A DNA stretch of 34,933 bases, from the NCBI GenBank assembly GCA_964428795.1, contig CAYRZL010000017.1, positions 1 through 34,933 of the forward strand. The letters are read 5' to 3'. Both the position numbers and the translations under genes were made by a program. Each line of letters begins with the position of its first letter. The stretch's first letter is position 1. Shown here piece after piece: positions 17,288 through 25,329 of this stretch. The stretch comes from CAYRZL01 sp964428795. GTDB taxonomy: Bacteria; Bacillota; Clostridia; Lachnospirales; Lachnospiraceae. The notes beneath the pieces are model-generated. The model ran no database searches and was not told the origin of the DNA. It saw only the letters and a program-made list of their open reading frames with translations.

Positions 17288-17827
17288 TTATTCATCGAAA
17301 TGAAAATCGTTATAATCCTCTATTGTAAAGCGGTGATAAATGATATGACACCCTTCATCTGTCAGGCAATATCTGAAATCATCCGGCACCCCATCTTCAA
17401 AATATACCAGATAATCAAATTCACCATGCTCTTTCTTTTCAATATGAACCTTATCCGAATATTTCTTAAATTGACAGATCACATCCTCTATGGAAACACC
17501 ATGCTTTGACACTGTCTCTATAAAATCATACAGAAAGCCATCCTGATCGGTATTCAAATGAATATATTCAGAAGCTTCCTCCGGGAAATAAAAACAAAAC
17601 CTCTCTTTTTCATGTGAAATTTCAACAGCTCCAAGCTTATTTTCCACAGCCGCCGGAAATTCCCTTAATACCTCCATCATTTCTTTTTCGTCTAAATCCG
17701 TATACAGAAAACGGTTCAGAGATAATAACGGGTAATATAACCGGATCGTTTCTTTTCGGTATCCCAGTTTTATTTGCTCTTCTTTAATAACGTCACATAT
17801 ATTTTTCTCAAGTCTCGTGAAATCCAA
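17288..17827 (-). CDS. DUF3877-like protein
   Basis: 179 residues, soluble and acidic, with no signal or membrane segment. The stretch IKEEQIKLGYRKETIRLYYPLLSL and the closing YHRFTIEDYNDFHF recall proteins annotated as DUF3877 in Lachnospiraceae; this assignment is from memory of the family and is moderate. Function unknown. It lies 16 bases after the Rpn-type remnant and 30 before tgt, so it probably shares the tgt transcript. Confidence 0.65.
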   Translation of the reverse strand: MDFTRLEKNICDVIKEEQIKLGYRKETIRLYYPLLSLNRFLYTDLDEKEMMEVLREFPAAVENKLGAVEISHEKERFCFYFPEEASEYIHLNTDQDGFLYDFIETVSKHGVSIEDVICQFKKYSDKVHIEKKEHGEFDYLVYFEDGVPDDFRYCLTDEGCHIIYHRFTIEDYNDFHFDE

Positions 17828-17843
17828 ATTAACGCCTCCATAC

Positions 17844-18326
17844 TTATAATTGTTTCATAAAATAATCCCAGTTTTGTTCCGGAATCGAGAGTGCTTTCAA
17901 TGCCGCTTCCGCTGTCCACCCCATGTTTTTCATAAGATTTTTCAAATCTTCTACTTTTCCCTGCGATATTCCATCTTCAAATAATATTTTACCAATTTTC
18001 GTCATAGCCATACTCTCCTTTATATCCTGCATATCCACCTGATCTAAAAATTTGTTTGCCATCGTATAAATCACCGCCTCTATTTTTCCGATATCCACCT
18101 GATCTACTTCTGTGGCATGTCCGGTTATATAATATGCTCTCTTCACACGTTCTTTCAGCTCTATGCTGCCATCCATCAAAAGACATATTATCTTCATTAT
18201 ACTTTTTTCGATCGTGTTGTACAACATTTTTCTGAATCGTTTTCGCGATACGCAAAAGAACTTTAGAAATTCAGAACGGGAGCCAGATACTCCCTCCGCC
18301 GAAAAAGAAAATCGGCTGGAATGCAT
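17844..18326 (-). pseudogene. C-terminal remnant of an Rpn-family (PD-(D/E)XK) nuclease/transposase-like gene
   Basis: 160 residues are open. From about residue 50 the protein has the C-terminal pattern of Rpn/transposase-like nucleases common in gut Clostridia: RAYYITGHATEVDQ, a helix ending NKFLD, MAMTKIGKILFEDGISQGK, and the closing NMGWTAEAALKALSIPEQ. The N-terminal nuclease domain of about 200 residues with the D...ExK residues is missing: the upstream bases belong to the aroC promoter region, and the first 33 or so residues show no family likeness and no ribosome binding site. I therefore read it as a truncated relic, though a short peptide from a downstream ATG cannot be excluded. Confidence 0.6.
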
Positions 18327-18390
18327 TATAAATTATAACAGATTTGTTTACGAATGTAAATATATCAGTGATATTACGCTTCAAAAAGCC

Positions 18391-18419
18391 TTGTCTCTCC
18401 CCGGATTTGTTGATATACT
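18391..18419 (+). promoter_or_regulatory. Promoter of aroC
   Basis: -35 TTGTCT (18391-18396), 17-base spacer, extended -10 TG-A-TATACT (box 18414-18419), 33 bases before the aroC start. The aroC ribosome site GGAGG follows at 18443-18447. Confidence 0.75.
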
Positions 18420-18451
18420 TGAAAAATAATATGTTATTTACAGGAGGCATT

Positions 18452-19537
18452 ATGGCTGGATCATCATATGGAAATATTTTTCGAATTACGACATGGGGCG
18501 AATCCCACGGAAATGGACTTGGCGTTGTGGTAGATGGCTGTCCTGCAGGACTTCCCTTATGTGAAGCTGATATACAGGCGCAGTTGGACCGCCGCAAACC
18601 GGGGCAGAATAAATTTAATACACCTCGAAAGGAAAGTGACACCGTTCACATTATGTCCGGCATTTTTGAGGGCAGAACCACAGGTACTCCTATTGCAATG
18701 GCTGTGTACAATGAAAATCAACAGTCCAAAGATTACGGAGAGATCGCAACCTGCTATCGTCCGGGACATGCAGACTTTACCTTTGATCAAAAGTATGGCT
18801 TCCGGGATTACCGCGGCGGCGGACGTTCTTCCGGGAGGGAAACGATTGGCAGGGTAGCCGGCGGCGCTGTGGCCATGAAAATCTTAAAAGAGACGGGAAT
18901 TGAAATCTGTGCTTATGCGAAATCCATCGGTCCCATCACTATAGATGAAAGAAATTTCGACAGAGCGGAGATTGCAAGCAATCCTCTCTGTATGCCGGAT
19001 ACAGATGCTGCTGCAAAAGCTTCCGCCTTTTTGGAAAACTGTATGAGAGAGAATAATTCCGCAGGCGGTATTATCGAATGTGTCATCACCGGTGTTCCTG
19101 CCGGACTGGGAGATCCGGTTTTTGAGAAGCTGGATGCCAATCTGGCAAAAGCGATTTTTTCCATCGGTGCGGTAAAGGGATTTGAAATCGGAGATGGTTT
19201 CGCCGCTGCTGCCGCAACAGGTCTGACCAACAATGACGCATTTATACAAAATTCAGACGGTTCCATCGGGAAAGCGACGAACCATGCAGGTGGCATTCTT
19301 GGCGGAATCAGTGATGGAAGTTCCATTATATTCCGGGCAGCCATCAAGCCTACCCCTTCCATTGCAGCCGTGCAGCAGACAGTAAAAACAGACGGAACTG
19401 CTATGGAGCTTTCTATCCGGGGAAGACATGATCCGATCATTGTTCCCCGTGCTGTGGTTGTGGTGGAATCTATGACTGCTATTACTATTTTGGATGCTTT
19501 GCTTGCAAATAAAAACAGTCGTATGGACATGTTCTAA
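18452..19537 (+). CDS. aroC: Chorismate synthase
   Basis: 361 residues from the ATG at 18452, set 4 bases after CAGGAGG; the frame opens earlier (18344) but that part covers the promoter. AroC converts EPSP to chorismate using reduced FMN without net redox change, the last step of the shikimate pathway. The opening SSYGNIFRITTWGESHGNGLG, then YRPGHADFTFDQKYGFRDYRGGGRSSGRET, and the closing RHDPIIVPRAVVVVESM are family signatures. It is a single-gene unit, diverging from the Rpn remnant and converging with the lactonase gene. Chorismate leads to prephenate, which TrhP-type proteins encoded nearby may need. Confidence 0.98.
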   Translation: MAGSSYGNIFRITTWGESHGNGLGVVVDGCPAGLPLCEADIQAQLDRRKPGQNKFNTPRKESDTVHIMSGIFEGRTTGTPIAMAVYNENQQSKDYGEIATCYRPGHADFTFDQKYGFRDYRGGGRSSGRETIGRVAGGAVAMKILKETGIEICAYAKSIGPITIDERNFDRAEIASNPLCMPDTDAAAKASAFLENCMRENNSAGGIIECVITGVPAGLGDPVFEKLDANLAKAIFSIGAVKGFEIGDGFAAAAATGLTNNDAFIQNSDGSIGKATNHAGGILGGISDGSSIIFRAAIKPTPSIAAVQQTVKTDGTAMELSIRGRHDPIIVPRAVVVVESMTAITILDALLANKNSRMDMF

Positions 19538-19580
19538 AAAGCGAAAGAAAGCTCTGTCGAAGCTTTCTTTCTCACATTTT
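19536..19580. terminator. Two-way terminator between aroC and the lactonase gene
   Basis: GAAAGAAAGCT (19543-19553) pairs with AGCTTTCTTTC (19561-19571) across a 7-base loop. On plus the tail is TCACATTTT, weak; on minus the tail is GCTTTTT. It lies between two converging genes and can serve both. Confidence 0.8.
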
Positions 19581-19593
19581 ATCAATATTTAAT

Positions 19594-20649
19594 TTACAGC
19601 TTATGGATAAAAATGCAGTTTGGCTTATCGATCAGAATCGGCTTCGTATCCATAAGAAAATATTTTTTATCATAATTTATATGGAATATCGCGATCTCAT
19701 TATTCCCATTGTTTAATACCACAAAATGCTCATTATCTGGCAGAATATCCAGACATTTCGGGTAATCTCCGCCGGTCTTATTATGACAGAACAAGGTCAG
19801 TTCTCCTGTCTCCTCATTTACTTCATAAATAGTTACACAGTTTGTTCCGGCATTGGAGACCAGAAGATATTTCCCGTCCGGTGTAAACTCAATGCCGGAT
19901 GCGGAGCACATTTTTTTCTCTTCCTCTGATACAGTCGGAATACTCTGAATACGTTTTAAAGTTTTTCCTCCGGAGGAATCCACAAATCTGTAAACCTCAA
20001 CACTGTTCTTGCGCTCACACAAAATGTATGCGTATTTATCGTTTTTTGAAAAACGAATCATACGTGGGCCGCTGTCCAGATCGCAACGGATCGTATCTCT
20101 CATTTCCAGCTTTCCTTCCTCATAATTGATATTATAAACCTTTACCTGATCCAGACCACTGTCCACTGCGCAGAGACTGGTCTGATCTGGTGTCACCTTG
20201 ACACAGGTCACATGGGGATAAAAGCTGCGATCAGACACACACTGTCCCATACCTTTATGAAATATTCCGTCTGAAATTTTATCAATACTGCCATCCTCAT
20301 TCAGCTTCATCATGGTAACACGTCCGTCGTGAAATCCTGCCACAAACAGATACCTGTCCTGCTCATCCACATCCACATAGCAGCCGCGCATTCCTCCGAT
20401 CCATTTCTCATTGATCGGTTCCAGGTCGCCGTCCGGCAGGATCCGAAATGCCTCCACGCCTTCATCTGCAATAGAATACAGGTATTTTCCGCTAGTCGAT
20501 ACGATCAGATCAGATGGATTATTGATCGGAACCACTTTTTTCTGCTTCAGTGAGTGTTTCTCCTCATCCACATCATAAATATGAATGCCCACACTGTTTC
20601 CATGTGTGTAAGTACCTACATATGCTACATAACGATCTTCTGCCATCAT
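19594..20649 (-). CDS. Beta-propeller lactonase-family protein (6-phosphogluconolactonase-like)
   Basis: 351 residues with the repeated blade pattern of the YbhE/Pgl family: the opening YVAYVGTYTHGNSVGIHIYDVDEE and blocks such as YLFVAGFHDG, FTPDGKYLLVSNAGTNCVTIYEV. A seven-bladed propeller is expected, with no signal peptide, so cytoplasmic. Some members hydrolyse 6-phosphogluconolactone, but the family is broad and the substrate is not assured. Its first ATG overlaps the U32 gene stop by 4 bases (ATGATG); the second ATG at 20646 is 7 bases from the GGAGG and could be the real start. Last gene of the ireB operon. Confidence 0.85.
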   Translation of the reverse strand: MMAEDRYVAYVGTYTHGNSVGIHIYDVDEEKHSLKQKKVVPINNPSDLIVSTSGKYLYSIADEGVEAFRILPDGDLEPINEKWIGGMRGCYVDVDEQDRYLFVAGFHDGRVTMMKLNEDGSIDKISDGIFHKGMGQCVSDRSFYPHVTCVKVTPDQTSLCAVDSGLDQVKVYNINYEEGKLEMRDTIRCDLDSGPRMIRFSKNDKYAYILCERKNSVEVYRFVDSSGGKTLKRIQSIPTVSEEEKKMCSASGIEFTPDGKYLLVSNAGTNCVTIYEVNEETGELTLFCHNKTGGDYPKCLDILPDNEHFVVLNNGNNEIAIFHINYDKKYFLMDTKPILIDKPNCIFIHKL

Positions 20650-21878
20650 AAATCCTCCTCTTTTCTGCGTAATATATCATACTGATCCAGCTCACAGCCG
20701 AGATCAATGTACAGTACCTGTTTAGGATGAGGCGCAGATTCCTGTGCTTTCCCGTCCTCGCTTATGATCTTTTGAACCACAACCTCTATATTTCTTCCGT
20801 CAGGCTTCATGACCTCAATGGTCTCGCCCACTGAAAACTTGTTTCTCTGCTCAATCCGGTACAAGCCTTCATCATGTCTCTCTCCGACGATTCCCAGATA
20901 GGTGTATTCCTTCACATACGTATTACTGTCATAAATTTGTGTATGCTCATCCGGCTTTCCAAAGAAAAATCCGGTAGTAAACTGTCTGTAGGTACAGTTT
21001 GAAATCTGATCCAGATACCAGTCCATATTTGCCTGATATTTCTCCGGTGAATCCAGATAATCATCGATTGCTTTCCGGTAAGTTCTTGCGACGGTAGCCA
21101 CATAGAGCGCAGTTTTCATTCGGCCTTCTATTTTAAAACTGTCTATTCCCGCATCGATCAGCTCAGGAATATGCTCAATCATACACAAATCCTTAGAATT
21201 GAAAATATAAGTGCCTCTCTCATTTTCATATACCGGCATATATTCCCCCGGTCTTGTCTCCTCCACTACCGCATACTTCCAGCGGCATGGGTGCGTACAG
21301 GCTCCCCTGTTTGCATCCCGCCCGGTAAAAAAATTGCTGAGCAGACATCTCCCGGAATAAGAGATGCACATTGCCCCGTGAACAAAGGTCTCGATCTCCA
21401 TATCCTTTGGAATGTGCGCCCGGATTTCCTTCAATTCCTTCATGGACAACTCTCTGGCGGACACCACACGTTTTGCCCCCAGAGCATACCAGAACTGATA
21501 AGTTCCATAGTTGGTATTATTAGCCTGTGTACTGATATGACGCTCGATCTGCGGACATATCTCCTTTGCCATCTGATAAATACCGGGATCTGAGATAATC
21601 AATGCATCCGGTGCGATCTCCTTTAACTCTCTTAAGTATTTATCCACACCCTGGAGATCATAATTATGTGCCAGAATGTTTACTGTCACATACACCCTGA
21701 CCCCATGGGCATGGGCAAATGCAATTCCCTCCTGCATATCTTCCATCGAAAAATTCTTTGCCTTGGCGCGAAGTCCAAACGCTTCTCCACCGATGTATAC
21801 CGCATCTGCGCCGAATTTTACTGCAATTTTTAATACTTCCAGGCTGCTCGCCGGAATCAAAAGCTCTGGTTTTCCCAT
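20646..21878 (-). CDS. U32 family protein, TrhP-type tRNA wobble uridine hydroxylation protein
   Basis: 410 residues. In E. coli, TrhP (YegQ) is needed for 5-hydroxyuridine at position 34 of tRNAs; B. subtilis has homologues YrrN and YrrO next to the methyltransferase TrmR. Here the gene directly follows a trmR homologue with no gap, so the same role is inferred. The opening PELLIPASSLEVLKIAVKFGADAVYIGG and NSKDLCMIEHIPELIDAGIDSFKIEGRMK are U32 signatures. Cys171, Cys178, Cys194 (or Cys198) and Cys232 closely match the spacing of the four iron-sulfur ligands described in related U32 proteins. Older annotations call it a collagenase-like peptidase, which is probably misleading. Confidence 0.9.
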   Translation of the reverse strand: MGKPELLIPASSLEVLKIAVKFGADAVYIGGEAFGLRAKAKNFSMEDMQEGIAFAHAHGVRVYVTVNILAHNYDLQGVDKYLRELKEIAPDALIISDPGIYQMAKEICPQIERHISTQANNTNYGTYQFWYALGAKRVVSARELSMKELKEIRAHIPKDMEIETFVHGAMCISYSGRCLLSNFFTGRDANRGACTHPCRWKYAVVEETRPGEYMPVYENERGTYIFNSKDLCMIEHIPELIDAGIDSFKIEGRMKTALYVATVARTYRKAIDDYLDSPEKYQANMDWYLDQISNCTYRQFTTGFFFGKPDEHTQIYDSNTYVKEYTYLGIVGERHDEGLYRIEQRNKFSVGETIEVMKPDGRNIEVVVQKIISEDGKAQESAPHPKQVLYIDLGCELDQYDILRRKEEDL

Positions 21879-22526
21879 TTATCTCTCCCACTTCACGCTG
21901 ACTGTCACCCCATCGCCCAGAGGAAGCACCGCTGTCTCAAGCTCAGGCAGATGCGTCAGTTGATACAAGTATTCTCTCATGCGCTTATGGATGGTCCGGT
22001 TCCTTCTGGTCACCACATAACGGGACTCGATAATATCCCCGTCCTGAAGCACGTTATCTGACACAAGCACTCCACCGGGTTTCAGCAGCCGGAGAATATC
22101 CTCCAGAAAATGAATATACTGTCCTTTGGCTGCATCCATAAAAATAAAATCAAAGGGCTCTGTCAGCTCTTTTAATATATCTGCCGCATCCCCTTCCAGC
22201 AGAGTGATGGAATCACTTCTTCCCGCCTTTGCAAAATTTGCCTTTGCAACAGGGATCCTCTTTTCATAATTTTCTATGGTAATGATCTCACAGGCAACCG
22301 GATTGTACTCCGCCATCAGCAGAGCAGAAAATCCAACCGCAGTACCGACCTCCAGTATTCTGACCGGACGGTTCATCCGAAGCAGAACCTTTAACAAGCT
22401 CTGCATTTCACGTCTGATGATGGGAACAAAATCCTTTTTTGCCTGTTCTTCAATCTCACATAATAAGGGTGAATTTTCTCCGGCAAGAGAATTGATATAT
22501 GTTACAAAACGCTCGTCCACGATCAT
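21879..22526 (-). CDS. trmR: tRNA 5-hydroxyuridine methyltransferase (TrmR/YrrM-like O-methyltransferase)
   Basis: 215 residues of the class I SAM O-methyltransferase family. B. subtilis TrmR (YrrM) methylates 5-hydroxyuridine 34 to 5-methoxyuridine. The SAM motif is ILEVGTAVGFSALLM near residue 58 and the metal/acceptor block is FDFIFMDAAKGQYIHFL near 128. The specific tRNA role rests on gene order: an MltG-like gene lies 6 bases ahead and a TrhP-type gene follows with zero gap (TAAATG), reproducing the Bacillus yrrL-yrrM-yrrN order. Without that order it could be any small-molecule O-methyltransferase. Confidence 0.85.
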   Translation of the reverse strand: MIVDERFVTYINSLAGENSPLLCEIEEQAKKDFVPIIRREMQSLLKVLLRMNRPVRILEVGTAVGFSALLMAEYNPVACEIITIENYEKRIPVAKANFAKAGRSDSITLLEGDAADILKELTEPFDFIFMDAAKGQYIHFLEDILRLLKPGGVLVSDNVLQDGDIIESRYVVTRRNRTIHKRMREYLYQLTHLPELETAVLPLGDGVTVSVKWER

Positions 22527-22532
22527 ATGTCT

Positions 22533-22913
22533 CTACTCCTCTGCCTCTTCTACCGCCCGTGCCATTACCTTCAGCATCTCCGTAGGCGTCATGGAAGAAT
22601 TCAACTGATAAGTACCCGGCTTCACATCTTTTCCGTAATCAGATAACTTCATCTGCACCGTAAACAGCCACCGGCTATCCGAAAGTCCTTTTTCCTCCAT
22701 GATCTCTCCGATCCTTACCGTGGACATACCATCATCAATCGTGACCACCACATCTTTTCCGGGCGGCTTTGATGCCGCCTGCTCATTAAAAATATCATAA
22801 CTGAACTCATAAGAAAACTTTCCTAATTTCAGCAATGCATAACACACCAGAGCCGTGATCACGATCCCAATAAACACATATAGAATTTTTAAACCAATTC
22901 TATTTTTCTCCAT
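22533..22913 (-). CDS. Short MltG-like membrane protein lacking the lytic domain
   Basis: 126 residues: one N-terminal membrane helix (about 10-30), then a domain resembling the LysM-like part of endolytic transglycosylase MltG (VTIDDGMSTVRIGEIMEEKGL...VKPGTYQLNSSMTPTEMLKVM, about 55-120). Full MltG is about 340-380 residues and carries its catalytic Glu in the C-terminal YceG domain, which is absent; the stop is followed within 6 bases by trmR, so no lost half lies downstream. It occupies the place of yrrL (mltG) in Bacillus. It overlaps ylbF by 14 bases. It probably binds glycan or a partner rather than cutting (inference). Confidence 0.8.
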   Translation of the reverse strand: MEKNRIGLKILYVFIGIVITALVCYALLKLGKFSYEFSYDIFNEQAASKPPGKDVVVTIDDGMSTVRIGEIMEEKGLSDSRWLFTVQMKLSDYGKDVKPGTYQLNSSMTPTEMLKVMARAVEEAEE

Positions 22914-23259
22914 CGGACGTCCCTTTCAATTCAATTTCAAAATCCAGCGAACGGGTCAAGCTCCAGTTGATCTTCTGCACAATCCTGCAAATTGCTGCCT
23001 CCGCTTCCAGATAGGCGCCAATGACGGTATCCTGACTCAAATTCCTGTATTCCTTATTCAGACGGTCTGTCTCCTCATACAGATCAATATCTTCTTTGCT
23101 GTTCTGCAAACGGAAATTGCGCATACGAAATTCATTGATAAGCGTAAGCTTTTCCGGATACTTTTTAATCTCCTCTCTGCTCTCACAAAAACGCTGATAT
23201 TCCTCACTTTTCTTAACAGCAGAAATCAAGACCTCCAGACTGGATTTTATCTCGTTCAT
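22900..23259 (-). CDS. YlbF/YmcA family regulator
   Basis: 119 residues, mostly helical, of the YlbF/YmcA (former DUF964) family: LISAVKKSEEYQRFCESREEIKKYPE and LINEFRMRNFRLQN are typical. In B. subtilis YlbF, YmcA and YaaT form a complex that steers RNase Y and affects competence, biofilm and sporulation. Here the gene lies 16 bases after RNase J, so two RNA-turnover genes are side by side. Its end overlaps the MltG-like gene by 14 bases. Which of the two paralogue types it is cannot be decided. Confidence 0.85.
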   Translation of the reverse strand: MNEIKSSLEVLISAVKKSEEYQRFCESREEIKKYPEKLTLINEFRMRNFRLQNSKEDIDLYEETDRLNKEYRNLSQDTVIGAYLEAEAAICRIVQKINWSLTRSLDFEIELKGTSDGEK

Positions 23260-23275
23260 AAATCACTACCACCTT

Positions 23276-24934
23276 TTATACTTCCATAATAATCGGCATG
23301 ATCATAGGTCTGCGCTTTGTCTTTCTCCATACAAATTCACTGAGTGCATCTTTGATCTCACCCTTTATCTTGCCCCAATCGGTAATACCGCGTCCCGTGA
23401 TTTCATCAACCACGTCATGGAGCAGTTGTCCGGCTTCGTCCATCAGTCCTTCCGAACTGCGTACATACACAAACCCTCTGGATACGATATCCGGTCCTGC
23501 CAAAACCTGTCCAGAACCGCCCTCCAGCGTCAAAACTACGATAATAATACCATCCTCCGCCAGATGCTGTCTGTCCCGCAGCACGATATTGCCTACATCA
23601 CCGATGCCAAGACCATCTACCATAACAGGTCCTGCCGGAACTTTGCCGGTTACTTCGGCACTCTCCTCATTGATCTCCAGCACATCGCCGGAATTAAGCA
23701 TAAAAATGTTTTCTTTCTTTACCCCAAGCTCCACTGCGAGCCTTGCCTGTGCCTGACGGTGTTTATACTCACCGTGGATCGGAATAGAATATTTCGGATG
23801 AACCAGCGCATAGATCAGCTTGATCTCCTCCTGGCAGGCATGTCCGGAAACATGGGTATCCTGAAAGATAACCTCAGCTCCCTGTGCAGCCAGTTCGTTG
23901 ATTACTTTTGAAACAGCCTTCTCGTTGCCCGGAATCGGATTCGAGCTGAATACGATAGTATCCGTAGGCTGAATTTTTACTTTTCTGTGCATACCGGATG
24001 CCATACGGGACAATGCAGCCATAGATTCACCCTGACTTCCGGTCGTAATCAATACGGTCTGCTCATCCGGATAATTTTTTAGCTGGTCAATCTCGATCAA
24101 CGTATTCTCCGGCACATCCAGATAGCCCAGTTCACTTGCTGTAGCAATGATGTTTACCATACTGCGGCCTTCCACCACTACTTTTCGACCATAATTCTTT
24201 GCAGTATTGATGATCTGCTGCACACGATCCACATTGGATGCAAATGTTGCAACGATAATGCGGGAATGTCTGTGATCCGCAAAAATATGATCAAAGGTGG
24301 TTCCCACCGTCTTTTCTGACATGGTAAATCCGGTCCGCTCCGCATTGGTGCTCTCACACATCAATGCAAGTACACCTTTTTTGCCGATCTCACCAAACCG
24401 CTGCAGATCAATGGGATCCCCGAACACCGGTGTATAGTCCACCTTAAAATCTCCAGTATGCAGTACGATACCCGCCGGTGAATAGATTGCCAATGCTGCC
24501 GCATCCTGAATGCTGTGGTTTGTTTTTATAAACTCCACACGGAAGCACCCTAAATTGATATGCTGTCCATAGCTTACCACTTTTCTGCGCGTAGTACCCA
24601 GCAGGTTGTGCTCTCTCAGCTTGTGCTCAATGATTCCCATGGTCAGTTTTGTCGCATAAATAGGGACATTCACCTCCAGCAGCACATAGGGCAGCGCACC
24701 GATATGATCCTCATGACCATGTGTAATAAAAAAGCCTTTTACCCGGTCAATATTATCCTGAAGATATGTGATCTCCGGAACAACCAGATCAATACCCAGC
24801 ATATCATCCTCCGGGAATGCCAGACCGCAGTCCACCACAATAATACTGTCTCCATACTCGAAAGCAGTTATATTCATTCCGATAGATTCCAGCCCACCCA
24901 AAGGAATAATTTTCAATTTTGATTTTTTCTCCAT
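23276..24934 (-). CDS. rnj: Ribonuclease J
   Basis: 552 residues, the family length. A metallo-beta-lactamase/beta-CASP nuclease with 5'-3' exonuclease and endonuclease activity in RNA decay and maturation. The zinc motif HGHEDH is at residues 72-77, and GGLESIGMN near the N-terminus, CESTNAERTGFTMSE and HVSGHACQEEI are family blocks. The ATG at 24934 is 14 bases from the nearest GGAGG, which is long, and an in-frame TAA two codons upstream rules out an earlier start. A second ATG in another frame lies only 3 bases after that GGAGG. It sits between DUF1292 and ylbF. Confidence 0.97.
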   Translation of the reverse strand: MEKKSKLKIIPLGGLESIGMNITAFEYGDSIIVVDCGLAFPEDDMLGIDLVVPEITYLQDNIDRVKGFFITHGHEDHIGALPYVLLEVNVPIYATKLTMGIIEHKLREHNLLGTTRRKVVSYGQHINLGCFRVEFIKTNHSIQDAAALAIYSPAGIVLHTGDFKVDYTPVFGDPIDLQRFGEIGKKGVLALMCESTNAERTGFTMSEKTVGTTFDHIFADHRHSRIIVATFASNVDRVQQIINTAKNYGRKVVVEGRSMVNIIATASELGYLDVPENTLIEIDQLKNYPDEQTVLITTGSQGESMAALSRMASGMHRKVKIQPTDTIVFSSNPIPGNEKAVSKVINELAAQGAEVIFQDTHVSGHACQEEIKLIYALVHPKYSIPIHGEYKHRQAQARLAVELGVKKENIFMLNSGDVLEINEESAEVTGKVPAGPVMVDGLGIGDVGNIVLRDRQHLAEDGIIIVVLTLEGGSGQVLAGPDIVSRGFVYVRSSEGLMDEAGQLLHDVVDEITGRGITDWGKIKGEIKDALSEFVWRKTKRRPMIMPIIMEV

Positions 24935-24954
24935 GTTTTATACATGCACCTCCA

Positions 24955-25032
24955 TCATTTTTTATTTCCGTTCTTCATTTTTCTCCGCAGCAAAAGAAAC
25001 AAACCTCTACCTCCGGTAAAACTCCATTCCAT
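24955..25032 (-). CDS. Possible 25-residue peptide between DUF1292 and RNase J
   Basis: A short open frame, ATG at 25032 to TGA at 24955, encodes a 25-residue peptide with a glycine-rich start, a run of Phe/Leu (GGRGLFLLLRRK) and a basic tail (9 Arg/Lys in 17). It fills most of the 120-base gap, and the RNase J ribosome site follows directly after its stop. No good ribosome binding site is visible before it, so translation is uncertain. I do not recognise a family. Confidence 0.35.
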   Translation of the reverse strand: MEWSFTGGRGLFLLLRRKMKNGNKK

Positions 25033-25054
25033 TTACTGTATTCGTAACATAAAT

Positions 25055-25312
25055 CTATAATTCAATATCCACGTCTTCCAACATCTCCGTAAAGACTTTT
25101 GATATTGCATCCAATTCCATTTCATCCTCCACAAATTCGTAGACGGATTCCGCATCCCCGGTCTCAACTTCCTGTAAAATGTATGCCAGCCCATCTGCTT
25201 CTTCTTCCTCTGTCACAAGCAGATAATTCTGACCGTTGATACTGGTCTGCTCCAAAACAAAAAACTCCAGATCCAGCTCACGGTCCGGATCTCTAAACTT
25301 AATTTTCTCCAT
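25055..25312 (-). CDS. DUF1292 family protein
   Basis: 85 residues, very acidic, with the family pattern FFVLEQTSINGQNYLLV followed by an acidic C-terminal half. It is the YrzB-type protein found after ireB and ruvX in many Firmicutes (yrzL-yrrK-yrzB in Bacillus), and that order holds here. The function is unknown. It starts 17 bases after ruvX. Confidence 0.9.
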   Translation of the reverse strand: MEKIKFRDPDRELDLEFFVLEQTSINGQNYLLVTEEEEADGLAYILQEVETGDAESVYEFVEDEMELDAISKVFTEMLEDVDIEL

Positions 25313-25329
25313 ATATACCCACTCTTCTT

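Noticed and set aside
18344..18451. Longer N-terminus for AroC
   Set aside because: The extension covers the promoter and is not conserved; the ATG at 18452 has the GGAGG and the family start.
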